64,000 nt of DNA from Oreohelix idahoensis. Taxonomy: Eukaryota > Mollusca > Gastropoda > Stylommatophora > Oreohelicidae. Positions 51,546-62,957 of this stretch are shown in pieces. The stretch is from NCBI GenBank assembly GCA_024509875.1, contig JAMPIV010021230.1, positions 251,501 to 315,500 on the forward strand, read 5' to 3'. The stretch's first letter is position 1; each line of letters begins with the position of its first letter. Under the pieces are notes generated by a model. The model ran no database searches. It was not told the origin of the DNA and worked only from the letters and a program-made list of their open reading frames with translations. The translations under genes and the position numbers were made by a program.

Positions 51546-53545
51546 CAGTAGAACTCCATTTATCCGAACCCCAATTATCCGAACATCCAATTATCCGAAC
51601 ACTTTTTCCAGAAAAAAAAAATCAGATGCCACAGTCACGTTAGACTAAAATTCTGAATCTTTTGATGCGGCAAACTTCAAATGTGTGCGAACAGTTTGTA
51701 GAGAATGGGATGGCTAGTGGTCGGTCGCTTACGTACAGGAAGTCAGTTAGATCATAAAGTCAGTTAATATCTGGTTTACCAATCCAGTGTACGTGTGCGT
51801 TCCAGGTAGAACACTGGCTAAACAGACAGTTCAACTTAAAATAATTGTGTCTGCTACTATAGCAGAATAATTTTGGTGTACAAGTATTTCTCTGTGCGAT
51901 ATGGCATCTTCCAGTAGGCCTAAAGCATATAAAAGGAACCGCAATGTTTTGTCAATTGAAACGAAAACAGAAATTATCAAGAGACTAGGACAAGGTGAAA
52001 CTGTGTCTTCACTTGCGAGGATTTTCAATGTTGGGAAAGTTACCGTCTCTGACATCAAAAGTAACAAGGATAAAATTATGAGTTTTGCATCGAAATTTGA
52101 TAGTGAAAATGGGTCGAAGAAACGTAAAACCATGAGAAATGCGAAAGATGTGAAATTGGAAGAGGCTTTGTACATATGGTTTGTGCAAAGAAGAAGCAAA
52201 GGGGAACCTATCTCTGGTTCTCTGTTGTGTGAAAAGGCACTTCAGTTCAACAATCAACTTGACGGTCCTCCTGACTTTAAGACTAGTCAGGGATGGTTAA
52301 GAAACTTTAAATCTCGTCATGGCATACGAGAATTGGAGATTCAAGGGGAATCTTTATCTAGCGATGCAACTGCCGCTAAAAATTTTAAAGAAACATTCTT
52401 GGCTTTTTTTGGAAGAAGGTTATTCACTCGATGATGTGTATAATGCCGATGAGACTGGCTTATACTGGAAATCATTGCCTCAAAAATCACTTGCATCTCA
52501 GCGCGAAGCAGCTGCCCCTGGGTTTAAAAAGTGCAAAGAGAGAGTAACAATTTTGGTAGCCGTGAATGCCAGTGGAAGTCATCGTTTACCGGTGCTAATG
52601 ATCGGCAAAGCCAAAAAACCACGTTGTTTAAAGAATGTGACATGTCTCCCATTGTGTTACAAAGCACAGAAGAGTGCTTGGATGAATAGTGAAATATTTC
52701 TTGATTGGTATACAAATCAGTTCATCCCAAATGTGAAGAGGTTGAGAGAACAAGAAAAGAAAACTGGAAAAGTAATTCTTCTACTGGACAATGCACCATC
52801 TCATCCAGAGACGGATACATTGAATGCAGTTGATGCAAATTTTAAAGTAATTTTTCTGCCTCCCAATGTAACAGCACTGATTCAACCAATGGATCAGGGT
52901 GTTATAGCAAAGCTTAAAAAGATGTACAAGAAGGAAGTCCTGCGTCGTTTATTGTTGGCTGAAGATGAAGAAAGTATGGTGGCGTTTTCCAAAAAGCTTA
53001 ATCTCAAAGACTGCTGCTATATGTTAGCTGATGCTTGGACCACCCTGTCACAAGATAATCTCAACAAGGCTTGGAGTAGATTGCTTGGGAAAAAAGGAGG
53101 AAATGAAACTACTGCAGTGGACACAAATGATGATTGTATAAATGAAGTTGTGGAACTGTTTCAAGCAATGCCCGGATTTTCGGACTGTGACAAAGATTAT
53201 GCACACATGTGGCTAGAAGATGATAATGATTCTGGTTTTCAGTTTTTGAATGACGAAGAAATTTTGTCTTTTGTGCAAGAAGAAAACCAAATACATGTAG
53301 TGACCGATGATGAAGACTCCTCAGAAGTACATGATGTACTTGTAGATTATGAAGAAAAACCAAAACGTCGACCAAGTCCTGAAGAGGCCTTTATAGCACT
53401 AGAAACAGCGATGGCTTGGTACGAGCAAGAAGATGACAGCTGTCCTACACAGCTTCTGCTGTTGAAGAGAATGCGGGACTTAGCAGCCAAAAGGAGACTA
53501 TCCATTTTGGTGCAAAAGAGGATTCCTCATTATTTTAAATAGTGG
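51546..53545 (+). mobile_element. pogo/Tigger DNA transposon, 3' end missing
   Basis: The left terminal repeat starts at 51546 with CAGTAGAACTCCATTTATCC, directly after a TA, and continues with two more ATTATCCGAAC-type units, typical of Tigger elements. The transposase follows. I found no matching inverted end within about 400 bp after the gene, so the right end is lost or too diverged to see. Confidence 0.85.
51901..53542 (+). pseudogene. Tigger transposase, one frame break
   Basis: Two overlapping frames (51901-52434, 52319-53542) form one transposase of about 540 residues. Part 1 has a CENP-B-like helix-turn-helix (IETKTEIIKRLGQGETVSSL) and a Tc5/CENPB-type second DNA-binding domain (PISGSLLCEKALQFN, SQGWLRNFKSRHG). 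Part 2 has the DDE_1 catalytic aspartates in YNADETGLYW, LLLDNAPSHP and IQPMDQGVI. The register changes in a T7 run at about 52404-52410, a single-base difference. Every motif is otherwise preserved. Jerky and CENP-B are domesticated relatives, but the terminal repeat argues for a transposon here. Confidence 0.92.
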
Positions 53546-53900
53546 GCTACATCTGTGCAAGTACGTAAGTTGCGCCTGGTTTTGAATCGTTTGTAATGTT
53601 ATTTTGAAAACATTTCTCTTTCTTAACAAAAATAATTAATACAAGTAGTACATGCACTGCAGTGTAATAAAAGAGTTTGGTGATACAGTGATCTAATACA
53701 GTGTGGGTATTATTATTACAGTACAAGTAAATATGTTTTATAGTGTATTTTCCTTGTGATGGTTAATTCTTTTTTATTTCGTTAGCAGAAAAAAGTCTTC
53801 TTCCAATGATTGGAGCGCAACAATTTGTTATTTTCCAATGGTAAGGTCACTCACATTTGCTCGTATGTTAACACTGATTTTGTTATTTTCATCTCACAGC
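53546..53900. other. Tigger 3' flank, no gene
   Basis: AT-rich; searched by eye for the right Tigger terminus without success. Possible polyadenylation signal AATAAA-like tgtaataaaag near 53661. Confidence 0.4.
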
Positions 53901-54355
53901 CGTTTTGATGATTAAACAGTGAATATAAAAGCTTGGTATGTAAATAGCCTTCAATGATCGTGATTTCCAAATGTTAGATAATCTATTGAAGGCGCTAGCT
54001 GCCAAAGCAATTCTAGTATGGATTTCTCTTGTTGTGTCCCCATCCTGAGTCATTTTACTGCCTAAATAATTGAAACTTTCAACTTTCTGTAGTTTTTCCC
54101 CGTTCAAGATGATATCAAAGGTCTCGTTAGAAAAGTTCATAGCTTTAGTTTTAGAGGCATTTATTTGGAGACCTATTTTAACCGAGAGATGACACAAATT
54201 ATTTATTGCTTCTTGGGATTGTCTTGGTGTTGAACGTAAGAATGCTACATCATCTGCGAAATCCAGGTCCCCCAGGAATTTTCCATTTGTCCATTTTATA
54301 CCCAATTGTTCATTGTGGGTATAGTTTCTCATAACCCAATCAAATTTTGTCGGTA
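53901..54355 (-). pseudogene. LINE RT fragment with intact FADD
   Basis: Minus-strand frame with FDWVMRNYTH, GDLDFADDVAFLRS (catalytic motif), LQINASKTKAMNF, FNYLGSKMTQDGD and AFNRLSNIWKSR. It belongs to the broad RTE-like group. The frame begins in unrelated sequence above about 54355, so the 5' part is lost, and it ends soon after NIWKSR, so the 3' domain is lost too. It is thus an internal fragment. Confidence 0.85.
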
Positions 54356-57300
54356 AATTTCTCATTACCGTCTGTTGGTCAATAGAACAGACTATTAGGA
54401 GTAATCGACGGACGTCGCGGTTGTGTTTACACAAGGGAAGTAATACCCAAGTATTGTGGCTGGTAATCGAACATAATGGACAGACCGGCGAGGCAATTTT
54501 ACAATGCGTATTGTGTTCTGTCATATCTCACAGAACAAGCACCCAATAATATTGAAGTAACGGAGACACAGAGTCGGAGCGGATAACAACATGAAAGGAG
54601 TGAGAATACGAAATTATAACGAGAAGAACAACACTGCACAAGACACATAAAAGACGACGCAGACAGATTGTCTGGGAGAGGAAAAACAAGAAATCGATAA
54701 TGGCAAAATATTGCAGGAAATTTACACAGTAATGAGGACGGAATGTCTGACTAAAGGAAAACAAACGAAATTTCACATGACACAAGAAGCAAACCCGAAA
54801 AATCGCCAACGGCGATTCAGACGATATATAACCCAACTAAATTTATCGCTCGGCATTGCAAGAGACTGCATTCCGCCAACCTACTTGGGTTCTAGATTTC
54901 ACGAGGAAGATTTCAGGACGTGTGTCAGTGAAATTCGTTATATGGACACCAAGGTTAGTGTAATATAGTTTGTACCTTATCATTATTATATCTTAACTTC
55001 AGTCAGATAATATATACATATTTTCCATAAATATAACACTGTAAATACCATTCACGTTTATTATAATATTATATTTCATACTCATAAGTACAGGTTGCAA
55101 GAAACACCATGCAGAGAATTATTATATTTATAAGATTGCACAGTTTCCAGTAACTATAACGAAGTAAATACAAGACACTTTTATTTTACCTCTTACATTA
55201 CCTGTTAACCGTGCAGTAAACACCGCGCAGCCATTCCTTATAGTGATAAGGTTTCACATACAAGACACACGACGGGCGTAACATAGTTTACGGGGTACTT
55301 ACAAAGGGTTTGTTATTTTTATCCATCGCAGTGGTAGAGATAGGGACCATAACTCAGCCTTCGTCTTACTACCCTGTTGGCGTTAATTACGGAACAAGCT
55401 AAAAGAGTAGGGCCGACCCGAGATACTGCGACGACACGCATCTCACAGATAATTAACGGCACCAAACCTACCCATACTCCACGGGGGTCAGAAAGGATTT
55501 TGCCAGGCGGTGAAGGAGCTTTCTATCATTGACCACCCACACAGAAAAGTAAGCAGACAATACCCAGAAGGATTGCTGCATTACTAAGAGCCGTCCACGT
55601 GAATTTAATGATCAGAAGTTGCAGGAGCAAAACGGACGATCTTTACAACAAGTGCCTTTGAGAAATCTTGATCAGAAGTGGCAAGAGCAGACGGACGATT
55701 TTGTAAACCCAGTGCCTACAAAATTTATCGAGATCCTAAATTACCTGCAATAATGGACAGATTCTCCCCGTAAAAACTGATGCGCAAACAAATTCAACTA
55801 TATACCATAGTTCACCATCCTCACCACATGAGCAAAATATCAGCACAACCAAAGGACATCTGCATATCAGACGAAGTTTCACCCGCCTAACATTGCGTTC
55901 AACATCACCTATGAATAAGCCACCTCAGACGCTCGTGACAATGTCAACACGCGCATTGTGAAGAACAAAAGACCAGGCCATCGACACCTGACGAAATAAA
56001 GTGGACCGTTCAGTATTATTGAATGCAGACAAAGACTTGTCCAGTGTATACAAATACCCAGAGTTATATTGACAGTCAGTCAGAGACCCGAAAAGAGATA
56101 TCCTTTTGTTAGTATTTAGGACTCACTTACATCCATAATCATCATCGTCGAGTATAGTCTTAAGATTCATTTGTGTAATTTGCATTAACTAATATCTTTC
56201 TTCACAGGGATAGTTAATGTCATTCCTAGTTGCATTTGTATTAGTGTAATTGAATGTTGTTATATTTCAGTAATTCAATAAATGTTGTAGTTGTGTTTGC
56301 TTTACCAACACACGTTAATTACCTATATAGAGAAGAAAAGAAAGTGTGCGAAAGAGACATACATTTCTTCCTTTCTTCCTCTTCTGTTCACTCAGTGTAA
56401 TAGGGGAGGTGGGGGCTCGTTAGCATTATAATATAGAGAGGGGGATAGAGTGGTAGGAGTTATAATGTCACGAGATCTAGAATCACTGGGACTGTCTGCG
56501 GGGAACTTATCCCAGAGTCTTACATTCGCCTTCTTCACTCCTGCTGCCTATTTCCAACGGGTTGCCAGGCAAATCTGAGCCATTGACAAAGCCGGCACCA
56601 CACAGATTACTCTCTTTGGTTACCCTTTGGGATAACCCTGTGACAACAAACTAAGAAACTAAAAAACGAAACTGAACAATAAACTACCCAAACTTTTATA
56701 TTACTCAGCAGCCGCTGTACTGTATATTGTTTTTTGTTTTTTTAAACTAATTTCTTAGTTTGGTTATTTTTTCTTTATTATTATTTTTATTGATCAGTGC
56801 TCAGCTCGGTTGCACTCATTCGTTTTTTTCGTTTGTTTTTTTTCCCTGATGGTATGAATTTGTGAATTACTCACACATTAAAATGGAATAAATCAGTTAA
56901 ACGAATCCCAATGTAACATGTAGTAATCTTGTGAAAAATCTTATTCGTATACTAATAAGAAAGCCATAGTTTAACTACAGAAATGGCTTCGCTGATCAAT
57001 AAAAACTTCACATTTTTCCAATACAATCGTAAAACAACGTAACAAAACAAAAAGCAAACAATAAAGCCAAATTAGTATATATTAAACATTTACTTTAATG
57101 AAAAATACCCAACATTATTTAAAGTGGAGAATGTGCAGACAGATGAGGCACTTTCGGCTGCTATGGTGCCATTTGTTGATATTTATGTAGTGGTTTGTTA
57201 CCCGTTTTCGCCAGAGTTTTATTACTGGCATACAACTCGCCTTCTTGAATCAAGACTGCTTAATTAGTGCTGGCAGATAACTCATTTACTTGATTTGACA

Positions 57301-57432
57301 TATTAGCATAACCAGCAATGGTATACAATTCGTTTACATGGTATTAGTAAGCAAATGTCCGGTACAGTTTGGATAATATGTAACCTCTTTAATGAATTGT
57401 AATGAATGTTACATTTTTAATGAATGTATCAG
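54356..57432. other. Unassigned 3.1-kb stretch
   Basis: No recognised gene, RNA or element. An 85-codon frame at 54711-54968 has no known motif. Composition is even, without tandem repeats; it may hold introns or regulatory DNA of a host gene, but nothing in the sequence shows this. Confidence 0.35.
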
Positions 57433-57654
57433 TTATTTGCCTCTCTTGCTAGATGAAGGTGTGCCTTTCACTTGGCTAAGGCACGCGGAACAGAGGCTAT
57501 CTGGATCCAGTTCCCAGATGGGCGGCTCCAGGGGTTTGAGGTACCAGAGATAGTACAGGTATATAGCCAAGGGAATTCCAACCAGAAAAAGGTCGCTACC
57601 GTCTAACAAAATGGTGCGAACAATATGCAACAACGCGGCTGTTGGGGATAGCAT
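57433..57654 (-). CDS. Possible host exon or small membrane protein
   Basis: 73 codons on the minus strand, with high sequence complexity and no repeat character. The protein has one strong hydrophobic span, LFLVGIPLAIYLYYLWYL (about residues 23-40), followed by PLEPPIWELDPDSLCSACL and a Ser/Lys-rich tail. An in-frame TAA lies 21 bp before the ATG, and an acceptor-like AAATCAG sits between them. So it could be either a complete short ORF or a last exon starting near 57672. I do not recognise the family. It is the best host-coding candidate in the window but remains a guess. Confidence 0.3.
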   Translation of the reverse strand: MLSPTAALLHIVRTILLDGSDLFLVGIPLAIYLYYLWYLKPLEPPIWELDPDSLCSACLSQVKGTPSSSKRGK

Positions 57655-58946
57655 GACTTCGTATGGGCTGATTTAACCCTTCATTCGTTCTTGGTAGAGA
57701 TCGAAAACTTCAGTTCTGAATTCTAGACACAGATTTCGGCTCTACCTTTGAATCCTTGGTATTGAAATTCCTGTCTCTAACGCTGAAATAATAAATGTGT
57801 TGATACCAAATACATTAATTTAGCAGTGTAAATATTGTTACTCATAGGTCATATTTATTACTTGGCACAGGCGTGTCGTAAAAGACGACAAATTTGAGAT
57901 TTTGCAAGGGGTTGGGAACCTCATCATTTAAAAAAATTGCCACATAAACCAACAATGAAAAAGCATGTGAATGCTTGAAGCAGGCTTCCTGCAAGAGGAC
58001 TAGCTACAGCGGCGGCTCCAAGCTCTGTGGGGAGCGCAAAGGAAAATTATATTATTATTATTTATTATTATTATTACTTGGCATGCGTTTATTGAAGGTC
58101 TATGCTCCTTTGATCTAACACTCAACTGTACAGATTAATCAAGTCGTTAGTATACAAGACTAAAAGTTCACGAGGTATTTGGCAGGAAAAAAAAAAGACC
58201 CCCACCCCCCTCCCCTTTTTTTTTCCCCCCGACCACATTTCATTCAGAAGTAAATTTGACGCTAACCTTATGTATACATGTCCACTATCATCGATGTGAT
58301 GTGATGCGATGTGATGCAAAGAAATTTACTTTCCCCTTGCGTGAACCTCTTTAATGAATGTTACTTATCACACCTTAAAGCACTCATCGTGTTTGTGAGT
58401 CCCTTGCAAGTGCCGTGACTCGAGTTGGTAGTTAACTACTGTTGACGTTTTCCGTGCCACTTTTTTTTTTTTTAATTTGTTTAGTCCAATCCCCAAAACG
58501 ATGGGGAACCATTCGTGCTCTCTTTATCCGCTCTCTATTCCATGACCAGTTCGCAAATTTTTCTTGAACTTCTTTAAGTGTTTTCTTCTATTTCCATGGG
58601 ATGTTCCTAATTATTTTGTACAGGGTGTCCGGAAATTATTCTCTGAATTCTGAAGTCCAATAACCTTGAGCATATACCAATGTCACGGATACGTGATACT
58701 TCATTTGTAGCCTTAACCCAAGAAATTTATTGGTCACATTAATTGAAATTGACAACACTTGTGCTGCTACAAAACACGTGACGGGTACAGAAGTATTTAC
58801 TGGACATGTACATGTTACAATGGGTGCTCACGATGAGATATATTTAAAAACTGTATCCTAAACGTTTTGAATGTGAATGTCGTTGAAACGAAACAAAAGA
58901 ACAGAATTAATAGGTCAAGAGTAATAAAAATATTAACAGAATATAT
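57655..58946. other. Unassigned DNA with short (ATT)n
   Basis: No gene. Short (ATT)n at about 58050-58077. Poly-T runs near 58215 and 58460. Confidence 0.4.
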
Positions 58947-60161
58947 ACTAGCCGCCATTAAAAACGCATCGAAATCGTGACATGTTTTCACTGTTGAAAT
59001 GTTTTATGCAAGTGAGCGATTTTCAAACCCCGAAAGTGTGCAAGTGATGAAGTTCATGTATTCCCACTTTACTGTCGATGTGATGTTTACTTCAAATTTT
59101 GCGTGCTTACGTGCAAAACAAGGTTTTTGATAAATTCTGGCTTTATTAAAAGTCGAATCACGTTGAAATTTGGCACACGCATTAGTCAAGTTTCAGCGAG
59201 TAAAAAGCCATTATCTGTTTTCATCGAAAGAAAGTCTGTTAATGTTTTTGTCATGCCTCGACTTTCGTCACAAGAGCGATGACAAGCTGTTGGTATGCTC
59301 AGCAGTGGAATGGCGACCAGAGAAGTTGCCAGACATTTCAGTTGTGACCAGTCCACTATAGTGAGGCTGAACCAGCCATTTCGGGCGACAGGTACCACCA
59401 ATGACCGTCCCAGGCTTGGTCAACCTCGTGTAACAACACTAGCTCAAGATCGCCAAATTCTATTGTTACATCTGCGCAATCGCTTCCAAACAGCAACTCA
59501 GACAGCAGCTCATACACCTGGCACTCAGAGACTTGTCAGCGCAAACACTGTGCGACGGAGACTTCGCGCCGCTGGCTTGCAAAACAGACGTAGTGCCTTT
59601 CTTCCAGAATCACCCAGATTTGGGAATCTTTCAGCATGATAATGCTAGGCCTCACACAGCTAACGTTACCAAGAATTTCTTAGCCCAGCAACCTTTTTTT
59701 TGTACTGGATTGGCCTGCAAACTCTCCTGACAGGAATCCGATTGAACACGCATGGGATGAACTGAACAGAAGGGTCCGCCAGTATTACATCACTATGTGA
59801 ATGGTCTCGAGCGAGCACTCATTGCAGAATGGAACGCCATACCCCAAACATTTTTCGAGACAATCTGCAATAGCATGAAACACCGATGCCAAGCCTGTAT
59901 TGAGGCTGTAGGGGGTCATACACGGTATTAATGATGGCTGTGACTGAATGACAGTGAGTGCGACTTTTGTTTTTACACCTAGGGTTGACAACTGCTTAGG
60001 AGCCGGTTCTGAATTGTCTCATGTTTAATAATACAGCAAATTTGGGTTAGTAAATGGATCAGAAATGTACGTAAAATCAATGGTTTCATGTATTTTAAAT
60101 TTAGCACAACGATTTGTTGTGGTTCACAAACTAATGCGATGCGTTTTTAATGGCGGCTAGT
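58947..60161 (+). mobile_element. Tc1-like transposon, internally deleted, 25-bp perfect TIRs
   Basis: Left end ACTAGCCGCCATTAAAAACG... (58947-58971) and right end (60137-60161) are exact inverted copies over 25 bp. The transposase inside is deleted in the middle. Flanking bases are TA-rich, but a clean TA duplication is ambiguous. Length is about 1.2 kb. Confidence 0.85.
59295..59922 (+). pseudogene. Tc1-like transposase, catalytic core deleted
   Basis: Frame 1 (59295-59639) has the Tc1 helix-turn-helix region (MATREVARHFSCDQSTIVRL) and the second helix-turn-helix linker (TVRRRLRAAGLQNRR). At about 59590 the sequence jumps to the next frame with FFQNHPDLGIFQHDNARPHTA, the second catalytic Asp. 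The usual stretch of well over 100 residues in between, including the first Asp (TDES), is gone. After a further shift and stops, the C-terminal NPIEH region and a tail ending in VGGHTRY are legible to about 59928. The element could move only with enzyme supplied by a relative. Confidence 0.85.
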
Positions 60162-61135
60162 TTATAACGGAGGTCTATAATAACGAACGATCAGAATTAA
60201 GTATTCAATGTAACCATAAAGGAGCAAGAAGGGCCACCAAGTACAAGTTGAGGACGCCAGACGTTACATGAAATAAGGGAAGGTCCCTGATCCAAACAAT
60301 AGTAGAGTGGAATAAATTGAGACTGAGGAAAAATTTGAAACTGAAATGATAACAAATCTGTTGTTCCACATCAGTGGAAACATGCCTGGTGATCTTCTGA
60401 AGTCCATTATGATAAACGAGCGTCAGTGCCTTATCGCTCTACCTTTTCCTGTATCTTTCTTATTTTATTTTCTCAAACATTGTGCTCTTTCATCCCACAT
60501 TTGCTATTTCATCGTTTTGATTACTCGCAACCGGTTAATAGAGAACCACATTTGTTCTTTCATCGGTGGTAAAATAAATTCTTTTGATTGAGTCTCCATA
60601 CCTGGCATCATCTTTTGAAGTCCACATTGCCTCGTGATAAATCTGGTGAAACACATCTGGTTTCATCAAAATCGGACATCTGGGCATGGTACAATTTCTG
60701 TGGACTATTGTTAACTTTGAACCGAGCGCGGCTGACATAAAAGCTTAGTCTCTTTATTTCTCGGCAGCTGTCAATACAAGCGACGGGCCACCACATTGGG
60801 ACAATGGCGCAAAAGACGCCCAGCTTGGCCAGGTGAAGAAGTCTTCTCATTCTGTTTAAACCAATCGCCATGTAATACAATAGGCGGCGCCACAAAGGGA
60901 CTTGTTAGCGTACCGGCGACAATGGACCGAGAAAACAAAGGCCGCCGCCAACACGCGGAGCGATAGACAAACAGAGAGTGATATGACAGTTGGAAGGCGG
61001 GGGACACTTTTGCATTGGCCAGTCAATTATCTCAACACCTGTTTGCCAAGCAAGCCCGGCAACGAAAGTTGGTCGCGAATTTCCCCACCACCTTTTGGAC
61101 TGACAGGGGAGAAGAGAGATCCTAAGAATGAGTGA
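60162..61135. other. Unassigned DNA, GC-richer from 60.7 kb
   Basis: No gene recognised. GC content and CpG frequency rise from about 60740 to 61200, unlike most of the window. Open frames on the minus strand (60608-61007) overlap in different registers and have no known motif. Confidence 0.4.
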
Positions 61136-61144
61136 CCAGAGGGT

Positions 61145-61262
61145 CTCTTAGCTATTGGTTGAATGGGCGGAGTTGGACGTCACCGGTTCAAGGGACCCAC
61201 ATTTGACTTTTAGAGATATAATATACCGCGCAGCTCGCTAGAAAGATGAGTCCAGTTTTTCA
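61145..61262 (+). promoter_or_regulatory. Promoter-like cluster (CCAAT, GC box, CRE-like, TATA)
   Basis: Within 120 bp: an inverted CCAAT box (gctATTGGttg, about 61153), GC box GGGCGG (about 61165), CRE-like GACGTCAC (about 61176) and a TATA-like ATATAATATA (about 61216). A GC-rich start region follows, and the donor-like AAG-GTTAGT near 61378 could end a first exon. Spacing is right for transcription starting near 61245. It may be a host promoter or an LTR/LINE promoter. No downstream coding exon is identified. Confidence 0.35.
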
Positions 61263-61765
61263 ACACTGTGGTGTAAAGAAAAATCCCTAACACATAGCCT
61301 GCAATTAATTCATTGTGGATAAATATTTCATATCTGTGTGTATTGTGTTCTTAAAGGATTTTGCGAAGGGAAAAGAAGGTTAGTAGATCTTATACAGATT
61401 ATTAATACTTTTTTTATTATTCTTTATTCATCTTAACCTCACAGCTAAATGTCCAAAAATAGTTTTTCAATTAATTCTTCTCAAAAATGAATAAAATCAG
61501 AAGATTTTCCTCTAAGATGATAGGCTGATAGGAAGTAATTAATAGTTCATACTTCACCTTCATCTAGCTTGTTGAATCATCATCATAGTCTTCCATACGC
61601 ACACACTCTCATGTAAAATATATTTAACATCATTAGAATCGAACTCATAGAGATCAATAGTGAGAAGTAGAATAAATGAAAGTCAACCAGTATATAATAA
61701 ATTGTGAAAATTGTGTACTATATATATATAGTACAAAGTTGGAAAGGTAAGGCTTGCAATGATGC
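61263..61765. other. Unassigned DNA
   Basis: AT-rich with no gene recognised; possible intron if the preceding promoter and donor site are real. Confidence 0.3.
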
Positions 61766-62855
61766 AACGCGAGTCAGCAGATGACGTGGTTAAGTCCATT
61801 CAGCCCACAGAATGGAAGAAGCTGTTGATGCTGCCCAAGAGTCGCTCAAACTGAGGGAGGTAATCGGATACACACAAACGAATAGATGGGGATTTGGTCA
61901 TGGAGACATCCGCTGGTGGTCCAAGGCATCAAGCAGGGAGCGCAGAGACATGGTAGTTCAGGAGATAAGAGGAGCTGAGAATGATAAGAGGTTGCAAAAA
62001 GCAGTGCAGCAAGCCCAACAAGGCCAATGGACTACATAGGAAGGAGCCCTTCAAACGTCCTTCACATGGAATGATATATGGCATATGGTACCTCTTAGGC
62101 TCAGCTTCATTATTAGATCAATGTATGACCTCCTGCCATCGGTCACAAACCTTGTGAGATGGGGAAAGTCGGATGATGAGCGGTGCCCCCAGTGCCATGA
62201 GAGGCCGACCCTTGAACACGTGCTCTCAGCTTCCAATGTGTCATTAGGGCAAGGGCGATACATATGGCGCCACAAAAAAGTGCTAAATGAGCTGGCTGCG
62301 GCAATAGATCTGGCAAGGATGAAAGCGAATAGCAATGTCAGGCCAAACACCGCAAACACATACTTTCTGAGAGCAGGAAAGTCAGCACACCCCAAACCGA
62401 GTAAAGCAGGTAGCAGTGTACCATCTCTCCTTGACTGTGCAAATGACTGGGAGATAGCGGTAGACCTACCTGGACGAGGGGCATATCCAGAGAGTATCAG
62501 GAAATCTAGTAGACGGCCGGATATAGTGCTGCATTCTTCATCATCGCACCAGGTTATATTGATTGAACTGACCGTGCCATTTGAATCCAGATTGGAAGAG
62601 CAGCATTTGTTCAAAGCGGCAAAGTATAGTGATCTGGCCGCGGATCTGAGACACGATGGGTTCACTGCAAGGGTCATGGCTGTTGAGGTGGGTGCAAGAG
62701 GGCTCGTGGCTGCATCAGTGTATGATTTATTGAAACTGTTGGGGCTGAGGGGACAGTTGAGAACAAGGGCACTGAAGAGACTTAGTGAAACTACGGAAAA
62801 AGCATCATGCTGGCTGTGGAACAACCGCAATGGGCTATGGAACTCGGGACAGTAA
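61766..62855 (+). pseudogene. R2-like LINE C-terminus with restriction-like endonuclease
   Basis: Frames 61812-62039 and 62085-62855 are one register separated by a TAG at 62037. Earlier codons (MMQRESADDVVKSIQ, about 61760-61797) are in another register. Features in order: QQAQQGQWTT, LRLSFIIRSMYDLLPS, a zinc knuckle C34-x2-C37-x7-H45-x4-S50 (the last Cys replaced by Ser; numbering from 62085), GRYIWRHKKVL, and a nuclease core with RPDIVL (P145-D146), x14, E161 (IELTVPFE) and a following K/Y pair. CCHC plus PD...E matches the C-terminal domain of R2-type elements with restriction-like endonuclease. The RT that should precede it is absent. Confidence 0.75.
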
Positions 62856-62957
62856 ACTCTATCCCCACCTGCGTTACAGGAAAGTGGACAATTTTTCTAA
62901 GGCCGCAATACATTGAGTTTTTCTTTGTATTGGTGAAACGACAGTGGCTTACATGCA

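Noticed and set aside
52319..53542. Domesticated host gene of the Jerky/CENP-B family
   Set aside because: A Tigger-type terminal repeat beginning after TA lies 355 bp upstream and the frame is broken, so a transposon copy is the simpler reading.
62051..62830. 259-codon minus-strand frame
   Set aside because: Antisense shadow of the R2-like plus-strand frame, which carries the recognisable motifs.
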